Shown piece after piece: positions 1 to 12,500 of a stretch of DNA of 64,000 bases (the stretch's first letter is position 1; every line of letters starts with the position of its first letter). The notes under the pieces were generated by a model that saw only the letters and a list, made by a program, of their open reading frames with translations, searched no databases and was not told where the DNA came from. Both the position numbers and the translations under genes were made by a program. This DNA is from Cristatella mucedo (lineage: Eukaryota; Bryozoa; Phylactolaemata; Cristatellidae). The stretch spans positions 961,501 through 1,025,500 of the forward strand of contig WPIO01000022.1 in the NCBI GenBank assembly GCA_009760855.2. The letters are read 5' to 3'.

Positions 1-1390
1 CTGCTTTATCACTTGCTATGGATGAGTCGTGCGACATAAAAGACACGGCACAAGTTACCCTTTTCGTCAGGTAAATGTCGTCCCAAAGTCCAAAAGAAGA
101 ACTGCTAGGATTGCTGCCGCTTTCAGGGCAAACTCGTGGAGAAGATATAGCAAATGCTGTGCAAAAATGCCTGGAAGACTATGAAATCGATAAAAATAAA
201 ATCGTTTCCATAGCAACTGATGGAGCCAGAAGTATGACAGGAATACATAAAGGGGTAACAACGATTCTTTGGCAAAAAATAAACCACAAAATGTCAACGT
301 TTCACTGCATAATTCATCAAAAGGCGCTTTGTGCCCAAACATTTCCGACCGAAATGGTTGAGGTCATGAACTTGGTTATTAAGATCATTAACAGCATTTT
401 GGCAAAAGCACTCTACCATCGCCAGTTTACGGAATTTCTTGAAGAAATAGAAAGCTAGTATTCTGACCTACTTTTGCACAAAGTGCGATGGCTTTCCAGG
501 GGTAACGTATTGAAACGTTTTGCTTCTTGCTTGAGTGAAATAAAAACATTCTTCAATGAAAAAGGCATTGTCCATCCCGAATTGAAAGAAGACAGATGGC
601 TGCAAAAATTCAACTTCGCGGTGGATATCATAAAGAAACTAAATGAGCTAAATGTAAAACTGCAAGGAAAGGGAAACCCAGCCTATTCCTTGCTTGAAGA
701 AGTGGTTTGTTTCGAAAATAAGTTACTTCTTTTTGTTGAAGACGTGGAGAGCGGTAAATTACTTCATTTCGAAAATCTGAAGCAATATCGCGATGAAACC
801 AATGCAACTATTGACACGAATTACTTCAGCATTGCTATAAAACAAATGAAGGATGGGTTCGCTGAGAGATTTGAGCAATTCAAAACAAACGCAAGTACAC
901 TGGCGTTCATAGTAAATCCTCTCAACACAAGTACAAATGAGATCAACATTGAGCCATTTGGAATTGATGCTGGTTCGCTTCAAATGCAATTGCTGGATTT
1001 GAAAACCTAACATTTATGGAGTGGTAAGTTCACAGAACTCAAGAGCAAGTTAGAAGAGTTGGAGGTCCAGAAAAGCATGCACGTAACGCTGCACAAGTAG
1101 ACAGCTCTAAAAGAAATGCCGCGAGTTGAGGGACTAATATTTGACGCATGGAGTAGTCTTCCAGAATGCTACAGTGAGGTGAAGAAGTTGGCATTTGGAG
1201 TGCTGACGATCTTCGGGCCAACATATTCGTGCGAGCAAGCGTTCTCTTGCATGAATATAATACAAAGTAAAGTAAGGAGCCAACTAACAAATAAAAATCT
1301 AGAGGCGTGCTTGAAACTGAAAACAGCAAGTTATGAGCCAGATTTAACCAAACTTTCTAAAGGCATGCAAGGCCAATGCTCCCATTGATG
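1..1390 (+). pseudogene. hAT-family transposase relic, left part cut by window edge
   Basis: This is a decayed transposase of the hAT superfamily, of the kind related to the GTF2IRD2/ZBED5/FAM200 domesticated proteins. In one frame from 75 it reads through the RNase H-like part (LLPLSGQTRGEDIANAV, then SIATDGARSMTG and FHCIIHQKALCAQ). The frame is broken by TAG at 456-458, resumes with [14 protein letters not shown], and stops again at 1008-1010. The C-terminal hAT dimerisation region follows at about 1116-1388 with FGPTYSCEQAFSCMN. Further stops lie between these pieces, so no intact protein is made. The 5' end lies outside the window. The 3' terminal repeat of the same element is probably at 1682-1696. 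The call rests on recognised family motifs. Confidence 0.85.
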
Positions 1391-1681
1391 TAACTATTAT
1401 AAATATCTATTATTCAATAATTATAGTTATATTATTTGATTACTAATTTTATTATTCTAGCAGAGCTAGCTAAAATATTTTAATATGTTTTGTGCGAAAC
1501 ATTTGTATGTTTTTATATGAATAAATATTATTTCATATTTAAAGCTATTTATTTTAAATCAAAAATCAAATTTATGTACCTAATCCTAATCAAATACCAT
1601 AATATTGAAATAAAAATGTTAGTGGCTCTTTAAAAACTGGGAAATTTTGTAAATTGTAACTTTTGGCTCTTCCGTCTCAAA

Positions 1682-1696
1682 AGGTTGCCGACCCCT
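1682..1696. repeat. Probable 3' terminal inverted repeat of the hAT element
   Basis: Read on the minus strand, this stretch starts CAGGGGTCGGCAACC, the form of terminal repeat I know from several hAT-Charlie-like transposons. It lies about 290 bases past the end of the transposase relic, after an AT-rich stretch (about 1390-1660) with no coding signal. The other end of the element is outside the window, so the pair cannot be confirmed here. Confidence 0.6.
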
Positions 1697-1770
1697 GTCT
1701 AAGGCGACCCCTGTGAAAGGGTCATTCGATCTCTCAAAGGGTCGCGACCCACAGGCTGAGAACCGCTGAT
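1697..1770 (-). mobile_element. Second hAT-like transposon terminus enclosing the first
   Basis: On the minus strand this begins CAGCGGTTCTCAGCCTGTGG and continues with GGGTCGCGACCC-like and GACCCTTTCACAGGGGTCGC-like motifs. These are characteristic of non-autonomous hAT elements of the URR1/Charlie type. It abuts the terminal repeat at 1682-1696, which suggests that the transposase-bearing hAT inserted into this older hAT. The bases next to the junction (TCTAAGGC, 1697-1704) would be one copy of the expected 8-bp target duplication. The partner copy is outside the window. Confidence 0.55.
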
Positions 1771-1859
1771 CTTGAGTAAGGTCATTTTGAAGCAGAATAT
1801 GCCGATTCTGTGCACGGACTACAGGCATACACTGGTGAAAACCATTCAGAAGGACCTGG

Positions 1860-2010
1860 CTTTCCAGTTACTCGGCGACACTAGGTTTGCACGTAGCAAT
1901 TAAATTAGCCGTACTGTCGCTCAATTTAGGAAACTCGGTTGCCATCCGAGTACTAATGTCAGCAGCACAAGCTGCAAAGGATTCGATAAAAGATAGATGA
2001 GATGCTCGGA
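1860..2010 (-). mobile_element. CR1/L2-like LINE fragment (reverse transcriptase)
   Basis: On the minus strand this encodes a degraded match to the segment of the local LINE reverse transcriptase that reads KLNENKTNLLVMGKPS in the better copy at 61.2 kb. Here it is KLSDSTANLIATCKPS. It is short and has no open frame beyond this. Confidence 0.55.
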
Positions 2011-2058
2011 GATAGTGGGGAATAAAAAAATGCGTGCAGTTGCTTATAATCAGCATCG

Positions 2059-2199
2059 AAATGAAAGCGTAGATAGTGAAATGAAAGCGTAGATAGTGAA
2101 ATGAAAGCGTAGATAGTGAAATGAAAGCGTAGATAGTGAAATGAAAGCGTAGATAGTGAAATGAAAGCGTAGATAGTGAAATGAAAGCGTAGATAGTGC
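2059..2199. repeat. 20-bp tandem repeat, about 7 copies
   Basis: The unit ATGAAAGCGTAGATAGTGAA repeats seven times with almost no differences; the last copy ends in GTGCT. Near identity suggests recent expansion. Because 20 is not a multiple of three, all frames on the minus strand stay open and give spurious ORFs (repeated YLRFHFTIYAF-type peptide). From 2200 to 3780 I see no gene or family match, only low-complexity TGTATATG-like sequence near 2620-2680. Confidence 0.95.
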
Positions 2200-3714
2200 T
2201 AGACGATTGCATCGGAAAGAGGGAGAGCATGATTTTTCAAAAGAAGTTAACTTGGAACAGATCCCTGGAGTATCCAATATGTCAGAAGTTCACCGAGCAC
2301 TGGCATTGACCGGATATCCACAGATGTGCCGGGGTCGCGATACTTTCGGGTAGCATTCAGTGGGAGAGTCAAAACCTCCTCGATCATGCCGAGAGGTATT
2401 CGCAGATGAAGAACGTATATTCTAGTATATTCTAGAGGTACGAAGCCAAATCTCTATTAAGCTGCTGCAGAAGGTGGCATGCCCGTGCATATTCACGAAT
2501 CAAAACAAGGTGAGTGCACTGTAGAAAACTACAGAGCAGCAGCCACCGAGTCTTTATAGTGCTTTTTTGTGAAAGAATCAAGATAGAGACAGTACGAGTA
2601 ACTGGTACTGTACTTGTATATGCAGTGTGTATATGTGTACAGGTGCATATACCTGTATGTGCATATACCATATGCATGTACCTCTGTCTGTGCACTCGAC
2701 TGCAAAAATATTTGAACTTGCGAGAGAACTGCCGAGACCCGTGCAGACCATAGGTATTTTGTATAAAGAAAAAGGTGTAAGTATGCGCACTAATTGGAAT
2801 ACGGAAAGAGAATATGTCTGCACATTTAAGGCGTATCTTTACACACTCAGCAAGAGGAGAAAACGGCGCATTTGCTTTATTAGCCGCGCGTTTAACCAGA
2901 AAGGGCGTACATGATGTCACACATTTTCCACGGCGGCTCCTGGGTTAAAGCCGTTTGCCACAAAACAGAGCATGTAGCGGGTGGTGCTGGTCCTTGCAGA
3001 CGCGTGACAAATGCTAGTGGAGTTGGCGTCTCGAAGAACAGCCAATGAGTCGTAGAAGCCGCACCAATACATGCAGGTAAGGCGAAGATTGCACAGAAGC
3101 AATAAAAAAATGCTCATGCCGAAATAAAAAGCTCGTGAACTTAGCGTAATGAATATATTCTAAAGTCACAAAGGTATACATGTGCATAACAGTATCCATT
3201 GCATACGACCACTCATTTGAAGTATACACTACCATTGAACTAACTGCTACTTTAGGTAAGTGCAAGTTCTCTTACAGGGCTATACGAATGAATTAAGCAT
3301 TTGCATATGTGTGGCATTTGACACTTTGTAAACTTTAGGTTATGGAATTTCTGGTCCTTCATTATTATAATTCAGGATTCGCTAATAATTTCAAGCATTT
3401 CCGTAATCTGACTAATTTCGCATGCTTAATCGTTGTACAATAATGTCTATGTGTTTTCATTATTCGTGCCAGAATATGCATATTTTCGATGCGGCTGCGC
3501 CTAGGAGCGGCCTTAAGAACAACAAGTAAGTATCTATCAAAAGAAAAGATCTCTAAATGCCACGGCTACCTACGACCATGGCCTTTAGAGCGCCACACTA
3601 GCTGACCGCTTACAATATACTAATTTAACTTTAAAAGAACTTTCATTCTATAATTTCGTGCACTTGTTTATAATATGCCGGATCAAAGATAATCACGAAT
3701 GCGTTTAAGCTGGG

Positions 3715-3736
3715 GAGAGAGAGAGAGAGAGAGAGG
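3715..3736. repeat. (GA)n microsatellite
   Basis: A run of GAGAGA immediately left of a SINE-like segment. Confidence 0.9.
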
Positions 3737-3774
3737 CAGGGCAACACAATTACATATGACGTTCCCGCCACTTG

Positions 3775-3900
3775 CCGGCCGCCCTGGTTTGGCCCACTGG
3801 TAAGGAGCTTGCCTTTGGCGTGAGCCCTGAGGCACATGTGAGCCCTGAGGCACATGTGAAGCGCTTGGATAGAAATGAAGTTCTTTTAGGGCGCAAAAAA
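3775..3900 (+). mobile_element. tRNA-derived SINE, family 1
   Basis: This contains an A-box-like TTTGGCCCACTGGTAAGG, then a degraded B-box region (GTGAGCCCTGAGGC), then the family tail GTGAAGCGCTTGGATAGAAA ending in GGGCGC. An 18-bp piece (TGAGCCCTGAGGCACATG) is tandemly duplicated at about 3822-3857. The tail resembles the 3' end of the local LINE. Confidence 0.6.
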
Positions 3901-4254
3901 GGTAAATATTTTTTCAATTGCACTTCCGGCTTTGTCATTGATAACTAGTGCTGCTAAGCTATTCCGGAAACAAAGGGGTATTTTTGGTTCAACAAGGACT
4001 TGTCTGTAGCACTTCAAAAGCAAGGCATACGCAATCGAAAGATTGCTCGGTTTCTTGCGACCAGCGTAGACCCCTAACGACTCAACCTGGCAGAGTGCAC
4101 TGGTCTTGCCAATCGATGCAGCCAAGGCCGTCTAAACATCTCGCCTTCCGATTGGGCCTGGAAAGAATGGTGACTTGAATTCGCAGCAGGGAGGCGAGAG
4201 CTTGACCCTTGATCTTTGACCCTCGCAGCTGGAATTCGCCACGATGCGAAAGCT

Positions 4255-4400
4255 AGACAATAAACAAGTCATATTCCGTTTTAGTTACCCAGGTGATGGG
4301 TTCGAGTCCTGCCGTAGGCGATCGTTTGTGCTCGCTGCAAGCGGTGGTGATAGCCGCCAAGGCTCTTCGGCCAATAAATACATGAAGCTACTAAATCAGC
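4255..4400 (+). mobile_element. tRNA-derived SINE, family 2
   Basis: This has a B-box (GGTTCGAGTCC) followed by GCCGTAGGCGATCG and a body with GATAGCCGCCAAGGCTCTTC, shared with copies at 11.3, 17.6, 22.2, 30.4 and 54.7 kb. It is not a tRNA gene because no cloverleaf can be closed around the B-box. Confidence 0.6.
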
Positions 4401-4744
4401 TAACCTATAGTTTTATTTTGTATGATGGGTGTAGTCGCCTTCAGTTTGGTGAAAATTCACCGGAAATCATCCGTTCAGGGGTGCGGCAATACTAGAGGCA
4501 GCCAGCATGGGCATGCGCATGCGTGTGGTGTGGCTCGGCCTGGAACTTCGGTGGATCTCCTTGACTCCTGGCTGAGCCCGCCCAGCGTGTGTACGGTGCA
4601 TAAGCGATGACATGGATGACATGAATATTCTCGGGTCCTTTGCCCGGCCTCGTGATTTCAGCTACCGAGGTCAATTCAGTTTAAGCATCCGTTCTCCGGT
4701 CGGGCTAAGTGGAGAGGGGGATATCAAGGTGACAGTGGAGAAGA

Positions 4745-5045
4745 CACACGGGCTGACTGACTGGAACTCGTTACCGACCGACATCACGAAATTCTGACTT
4801 AACATTTGAAAAGAAGCTAAAAACTCACCTGTTCCTCACAGCATTTGCTCCGTCCATGTGAATTATCCTTTGAATGCTTATGCATGTTCACATTGTGCAC
4901 GTTATCACTTATCAGTCGACATGCTTCTTTCTAGTATATGCAAAGTGCATAGAAAGATTTTCAGTTCTCTTAAGAAACAACCCATATTTTAATTATTATT
5001 GTTTTTATTACTTTGATTGGAAAAGTGCCAGGCCGGTTAAGCTGC
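4745..5045 (+). mobile_element. CR1/L2-like LINE 3' end
   Basis: The order is the one seen in all local LINE tails: GGAACTC...GACATCAC, then AAAAGAAGCTAAAAACTCACC (end of the reverse transcriptase ORF), a T/G-rich untranslated part, the hairpin-like tail (AGTGCATAGAAAGATTTTCAG) and an ATT-rich end near 4990-5015. It is diverged and without an open frame. Confidence 0.6.
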
Positions 5046-5540
5046 TTTCTATCATGCACGATCAGCTCTTCTTACTTTCCTTGTGAAATCTGAAAAGGTT
5101 TACCATGACCTCTGCAGAACCAAAGCAGTACCGAAGTGTTACTTCCTTTGATTCAATTTCACGAGGCCACGTCGGAGCGAAAGTCCGGGTGCCTCGCGGC
5201 AGTGAAACAAGTGCCAACTCTCAGCTCAGCTACCCAATCATAAATGATCGATCTTACTGTACAGAATTAGCAGTGTATTTGCTATTTCGTTATGAGGATC
5301 TGGTGCATCAGCTGAAAACTTAACTTACAAGCAGGAAAAATTCAAGCTTTTTTTGGATTGGTTCTGCATGTATGGCCAGTAAGCAGAGGAAAGGATAGCA
5401 GCTGGTCACTAAGAGCAATGAAAAGAATTGTTCCTCTATCCACGGAAATAGGCTCTGGCAGGAATTTTCTCTGCATTTTAAGACTTTGGCTTTATTTTCA
5501 ATGAACTTAACTAAATACTTCATTCGTGTGGAAATTCTCA

Positions 5541-5635
5541 TTCTGAAATGCTTCAATTTATGGCTCTGCAATTACTGTACTCAAGCTGCCGCTTGAGTAC
5601 AGTAATAGCAGAGTTTCAGAGCTTCGTTCTTAGCC
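5541..5635. repeat. Foldback hairpin, 23-bp arms
   Basis: Arms 5564-5586 and 5591-5613 are reverse complements with a single mismatch and a 4-base loop (TGCC). A weaker outer pairing (CTGAAA with TTTCAG) lengthens the stem. From 5045 to 6400 I otherwise see only a (TA)n run at 5688-5710 and no coding signal. Confidence 0.85.
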
Positions 5636-5955
5636 AAAAAGCTTTACACTGTCCAAATACTTTAACAGTTGAGTGTATAGGCCCTATATATATATATATA
5701 TATATATATTTCGCATGCCGATCTCAGCATGATTATTCGCTTTTGCATTTATTATACATTGCATGTGACTAACCCTTGGGTACTGATTCTATTGCAGTGA
5801 GTTGTTAAGCCTTTGGACGGAGATTAAGTTCGTGGAGTGCTATACAAACAGCCTTCTATTGTTATTATTGATATTAGATCAATAATGGGCATTCGTGTCA
5901 GTTGGCTACAAAGATAACGATTTGATTGCATGGTCTACACGCCGAAATAGACAGT

Positions 5956-5961
5956 TTTATT
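5956..5961 (-). terminator. Candidate polyadenylation signal for the enkurin-domain gene
   Basis: TTTATT here reads AATAAA on the minus strand, about 440 bases past the stop codon of the enkurin-domain gene. Such hexamers occur by chance in AT-rich DNA, so this is only a candidate. Confidence 0.25.
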
Positions 5962-6402
5962 ATTACACGCGAAAAAAGGCTCGGACCAACTTCGGGAAAT
6001 GCAAAGCGATAAGTAAAGCGCTCACACCCGTCGTCGGGGAATTAGAAAAATTACATCCTGCCGTGCACTGACAGCCGTGGATGCTTATGTATTGAGCAGA
6101 CCTGCCTAGATTGTCAAAAAATGGCAGAATAGTGCTGCACATACAGCATCTGGTGTGCTCAAGTGATCGTGGAAACGGCCATTATTTTGCACCAAGCATG
6201 TAGACATCCAGGCAAAAGACAAAGACACCAAGTCACATAACCAAAAACAATTCCCATCATGATCAGCCTTTTGGAAATACCGATACAGAAAAAACATTGT
6301 TTTCTGAGCATGTAATTGCCTGAAAAGCCTGGGCAGCTCATCATGAGTGCCTCTCCCGATGGGAAGTCCTCGCTCGTGAGGGGCACGGCAGAAAAATTAA
6401 GC

Positions 6403-6560
6403 TCAGTCAATTTTTATGAAGACCTTGGGCCGTGAGAACACCTTAATGGCTTCCTCCACCTCCGTGAGCTTTGCCTCAATTTCTTCTTTAGCTTTCTGAA
6501 GGCGTAGTGTATCACTGCAAATGGGCAATGCAGCGAGTCTTGTCTGCAGCTCACGGTGGG
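6403..6560 (-). CDS. enkd1: enkd1 exon 7, enkurin C-terminus and stop
   Basis: Reads HRELQTRLAALPICSDTLRL, then QKAKEEIEAKLTEVEEAIKV, then FSRPKVFIKID and TGA. The FSRPKVF ending is diagnostic of ENKD1. Acceptor CGTTTCAG. A predicted helix-rich segment with heptad-like spacing fits the coiled nature of the enkurin domain. Confidence 0.95.
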
Positions 6561-9500
6561 CTGAAACGAGCAGACATACAAAGCATAAGTTCCTGCGTTA
6601 GCTTGCATTGTAGAGGCAAAGTCTGAATTTTGCTTCACTGTTGTCTGGATGTTGCCAGATGTTGTCTGGCTTTGGGAAGGGGTAGAGTTGAAGCCGAAAG
6701 CCAGCCAGCTTTCTAAAGAGAGCCTACAGCTTCACGTTCGACTGCTATTGCTACTGCTGCTTCGACAGCATAGCCAACACAGAAAAAGAGACCAGATCCA
6801 GGTGAACGGATAGAAGTACTTTGTATTTATCACAGGGTCTGATGCTGAGTGTGCAGCAAAATTGCAGGCTCATTAAAAAGTAGTTATGCACAAAAGGCTG
6901 TAATAACTGCAAGGTGGGTCACTGCAGAACTTACTGCCAGCACAAGCTGACACCAAGAGCAAGCAACCAACCCATTATGAGATGGCTGCAGAACTAAGGA
7001 GGACAAAGCTCACGCATGGCTAGATTCAGAAAGCAGCAATGTTTTAGGCTGCTTGTTGCTGCTACGTGGCACGTTGAAGACTAGCCTAGGGTGGCCTCTT
7101 CCAGAAGTTGCAAGCCACAAGCCTTTACTAGTGATGACACAAAAGAGGTTGGGATACAGTAGCCTATTGGAAAAAATTAGTGGCATACCCAGCATTATGC
7201 CATGGAAGTGGGCATCTTAACCCTCCCTCGATTAGATGGCTAATCATAAAAAGAGAGGGGCGTGGGCTAAAGAAGCATGTGGAGCATCAATTCACACGAC
7301 AGCTTTTCCACATGGCTCTTTCACCTGTGCTCTTTCGGCATGCTTACGAGGAGACGATACAAGAAACTATGCATCATGCAGAGTAGTATATCCTAGAATA
7401 CGGGTGCCAAGAAACTTCATGGGATTAGAATACCTAGCAGTAAAACGACGATCCAAAGGAGACAAGCAGATCAACGAACATCTCTTTCCTAATCCCCTTT
7501 AATGATGATCCCACAGCAAGGATGCATTGTGTCAACATGTAGCCCAGAGATAGTGTTATTAGGTGACTTGAGATAGCCCACAGTCTTGCCCCCAAAAAAT
7601 TCAATCCTCAGCAAGCTATGAGCCTGTGATGCATGCCACATCCAGAATGTGGCGACACTCGGGCTCCTGTATAGCCAAGAGTTACTGACAAGAATCATGA
7701 GTTTCTGAGTTCAAGAGTAACTGGTGGAATCAGCCGGCAGCTTCGTTGATGAGTGAGGTGTGAAGCAGGTGCAGTGGTTGGGCCACTTGGCAGATCAAAC
7801 CCAACTTATGGCACCACGTTAGCATCGGATCTGCTAGCAAAAATCTGGGTACTACAGAAACATACATATGAGAAATCGAAATAGCAAGATGAAGGGGTTA
7901 ATTTGCTAATCAAGCTCAGGCAAAAATGCACTTCATCGTTATATATAATTGGAGGACTGGCCGTGCAAAGGAGTATTTGGGATTTTTTCAAAATGGAATT
8001 CGAGGACCTTTAAAAGCAATGTATATAGAACAGCAAGAGTTGGTCGGTTCTGGTAGCAGACTACCGAAATTAAGGTACAGGATTCCTTTTAGGCTTGCAG
8101 TGCTTCCCTCAGTTACTAGACACCAGATCAGCCAAGTTCACTTTATCGGAAGTCACTACTGCTCATGCCGTAGTGGGGGCTAGGCTGGGGACCCAGCTGG
8201 TGTGCCCCACTGAGTCTGCCTGGCGGAAGGGACATGCCGCCTGATTGGTTGGTTCGGGCAAGGTCAAGAGTCTGCCCCTTAATGGTTTCAACTTTCTGAA
8301 CAAGTTCCTGACAGTGCTCCTTCCAAGGCTCGTAGAGAGTAGAGGACTGCTGCAGCAGACCAAGGATGCAGGCAAACTCAACCGAGAGAAGGGACACCAA
8401 GTTAGCCATTAGTACCGATTTCTACTGTGAACTGAGTGATGCCAATTTTGTTGCTCGCAGCAGACAGCTACTGAAAGCTGGCATTTAACTACGCAATAGA
8501 AACCAGCCATTCTCCGTACAGAAAGGACTAGTAAAAGCCTACATAACGACAGTGAGTGAGGCACTGCTTTTAGGCAAGACTCTTCATCTAAAAACGCTAG
8601 TGTGGTTCACATGCACGATGCTGCAGAAACCGCTTAGCATCTTCCAAAGCTTGTAACATGCCATTGCCTCCTTCGGGGCACTCGCCTTGAGGTTATTGCT
8701 AAACATCGGGGCCGTGATTGGCCTGATCCTTCGCAAGATGACATAATAGGGTTTACCGGCATCGCACTGCTGAGATTTTCCTGGTTTCACTATAGAAACT
8801 GCCACCAGCCGTCTATAGCTAATGCATAGCCAGGCTGATGGCAAAACCACATAGCAGGTCTCCTGCATGCTCGTGTGCAAACAACTCATGCACATGCCTG
8901 TAGACTACCAAGTAGATCCGTTCTGCACTTTAATTATACTTAATATGTTACCTAGTGGTGGGAGAATCTCTATGCAGGGACTCCCAAATTATAAATGGCA
9001 GGTCTTGGCTCCTGTGCATGGTGTGGGGAGGGAGTTCTGCCACTATTTCGTATGTGTGCATCTGCCTGCTAAGCCGGAAGTCCAAGTCACTCGGTCCGAA
9101 TATTCGCACAGCTAAGCAAGAACTTAATGCTTAGCAGTTCCTGTCGATCCATGAGCTATAATAATATTTGCATCGAGTCACCAAATCGAGGCACCCGTGC
9201 CCGAGCAAATGGCAGGATGTGACAGCTACTCCGTACTGAAACGAAAGTGGCAGCGTAAGCTGAGCAGGGAGCACAACTCACTCTTGTGAAGCATGTCAAG
9301 CGTCTGCTGTCGCTCTTCGGGAGGCATTGGCCGGTGGCCAGGCGGCATGTCGGGATCCGGCGTGTTCCGCACTCGCTCCTCCTTTTCATGCTCCCATTGC
9401 TCACGTCTCTTCTGCAGGCTACAACGAGGCACGGCAGCGCCGCCATCACACCGCTAGGCCGCCGACAGCGAGAGGAGGCCGCCGACACCTTCGTCGACCG

Positions 9501-12500
9501 ACTGCAGCCGAATCCCACGCAATCAATCGCGTGCTGGGCTGCTACGCTACGGTACGATCGATTTTGTGCCGTCCCGAAGTGAGAGAGCAGCAGGCGAGTA
9601 GCTCTGCAGCGCGCTCGAGCCAGACAGTGAGCGCAGCAGCGGTGCACGCAGCTCTGCCGCGCAGCTCGCTTCAGTGCCGCCGGCTCACGTACTAAGTGGG
9701 GACAGTGCCGAGCGTCGCCTTCTTCCAGTGCTCATACGAGGCCACCTTCTCGCGCTGCTGCTCCTCGAGCGCGGCAGCGCGAGGGGACCGGCGCAGCGCC
9801 GCCTGGGAGGCAGCGATGCCGTTGATCTTGACGAAGTCGGCATTCTCTCGAAGACGACATAGCTGCGCAGAGCATAGGGCACGAACAAACCTTCAGGGAC
9901 TGCTCAACGGCTAGCGATGGCAAACGATGGTGCCACAAAAGAAGCTGCACTCAGCTTACGTTATCGCATGAGCCGGCTCGCGAGAGGTTCAGCTTCTCTA
10001 CACCGCTCCTGGTGTCTGGCTCATCTGTCGTGTCGGCAACAGGAATGCCGGTGCGTGAGTGAGCCCTCAGGTAGCTGCTGCTAGCAGATCGTGGCCTAGG
10101 GGTATTAGCAGTTTCCTGCAAGAGATTTGCATTCTGTTAGGTCATAATAGCTCAGTTCTTTACAACAGACTTCTAGAAGGATTTCAGATGCTTTTGGGCA
10201 TCTCTAATTACAATACGTTAATTCCGGTAAAAACACCCTCGGTGTAAAGGCGAACCATTACTTGCATGAGCAGCTGAGCTGGTGATGATGCAACTGTCAC
10301 AACAAAGTACAACTAAGGATGTGGCAAAAGAGCTCCTATACCGAAATCCTATATCAGCAGACACGTTGGCAGCCTTTCGGCTTCAATAAATTGCCCTGGC
10401 TGTGAGAAGTCGAACACAGCATTGAGCTCAAGTAGATCGTGATGATCATGTCCGAGTCTACATCATAATTTTGTGTTTTAGCTCATGACAGCTAGGTGGA
10501 TTGGAATGCAGGTCGGCCATCTTACATGTGGACATAAAATACTTTTAGACCGGTCCGATGGCTCCGAAGCGAACAGCATTTTTTATCGGTCTGACATCAC
10601 TGGTCTATACAACTTGCTTGCTATTAATTGCTACAAGTGATAGGGATTTGACTGTCACCTTGTTGTGGGTTAAGGCACTCTAATATTGCCATTCAGCCTT
10701 GTAGAATTTCGTTCGGTCCACGAGAAATGCAAACTTCCATCATACTTGATTACCAACTGACAAAAGGTGCAGGGATTCGTATTTGTTCCCTAAGCGAATA
10801 GAATTTGGCCGCCCTATTCAACTGGAATTTGACAAACATGAGGTTTCGGAAGATCTAGAGAAAAAAGCATCTTGCAATGCAGCATTCCCTAATATATAAT
10901 ATCAAGATAGCTTCGCCATATGACTCCACAATGTCACAACTTGGTAATACCCACATGGTCTTAACGAATTTGTGGAGTTACAGACGGAGATACATTACAT
11001 CGTCCCATCTCCCCTCTGCACGTCAATGTAGCTAAACCACGTGCACGGCAAATGAATCGTTGAAGCATGTTACAGATAAACCATTTCACCACAAAAAACG
11101 TATTTTATTTCTAAATGTAGCAACTTGCTTCTTACATTTAATAAGCAGTGCTGGACCGAAAAATCTGCACACGCGTGCAATCAATGCATGTTTGAAACGT
11201 TGCAAATTAAAAAAGAATAAAATAAAACAAATACAAGCTGATTTAACAGCCTCTTTTGTATAGCGACATGAGAGCCATTACGGCTATCACCACTGCTTGA
11301 AAAGGATCGCCCACTGCAGGATTCGAAGCCACGACTTCGGGACCGCGGTCGTTAAAAGCAACTACCTTACCTAATGAGCCATCACGGCTCACCACAAAAT
11401 CAATGTCACTAAAATCCTACCGCAAGGTAGGATTTATATGAGCAAGCAATAAATATAAAAAAAATTGTGCATGCTGCCACTTTGGTTAACCTACTAGGTG
11501 CAAAAACGTGCACAATTAACTTGTTTGGCAGTTTCAGGTGGGTTCACTTAAGCAGTTTCGGTTTTCGAAGGATAGTTTTTGGTAGCACGATCAGAACATG
11601 CTGAAGCATGAATTTTTGGACGTGCCGAGGTATTCATCTAGACAAATGCATCTTAACGACTGCTTCTGGCGCTTTGTTGGGGAATTTTTCAGTTTTGAAA
11701 TGTCTGGGTTTTTGCATGCACAGACACGGGCCAGACCTGGTTCGAGACTATGCAAGACCAGCCAACTATGTCTCTTGATTAAAAAAGAGCTGTAAGGCCA
11801 AATAGAACTGCTTTAGAAATCTTGGCAAACGCCCGAGCCACCAAAACCACGGTGATGTGAATGCATAAAAAGTTTCCAGTGAAATTATGAGAAGGTAGCT
11901 TACATTTGACGAAGTGAAAGAGTCAGGACCTAGGAAATAATTTTAAATATTTTTTTAATTCCTGGTGCATCAGAAAAGGCTGACTTTTCCTTACCATCGT
12001 CGATTGCTTGTTTCTCTTATAAATTAAGCCAGTGGTAGTACGGGATACTAGGCGCAGCATCATTCCTGATCTTCATAAGAGGACCTTTAGTCTTACTTGG
12101 CAGTGCTCTGAAGGTACTACAAATAATATCCGTCGAGAATGGCGACTAAAGTCCGAAGCCATAGATTGCTCTAGTTACTGCAAAACAGGGTTATTGCACA
12201 TGTTTTTTGGACCCGGTTAGAAAACCAAGGTGGTGACATGCCCGATTTGGTACAAATATTGTAAACTCATGCCAATCCAATGCTCTGGTGAAACATACGG
12301 GCCAGCAGTTCACGAAAAACTGAAATATCCGGGGTTAAATCTTGATCCCCAGTGTTTTAATTTTTCTGGCTACCAACACTATAAAGGCTGTGCATGCCTT
12401 TAGTGAATTAAAATCGAAAGTGCACTCGGAAGCCAATAACTCGGACGTGGTACATTTTAAACTTTTACTGCACGACAAGCTGGCTAAATAGGATTTATTT

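Noticed and set aside
9156..9695. Several ORFs of 98-163 codons on both strands in the GC-rich 9.2-9.7 kb block
   Set aside because: They are frame shadows of enkd1 exon 6 and its flanking intron; only the frame listed matches the family.
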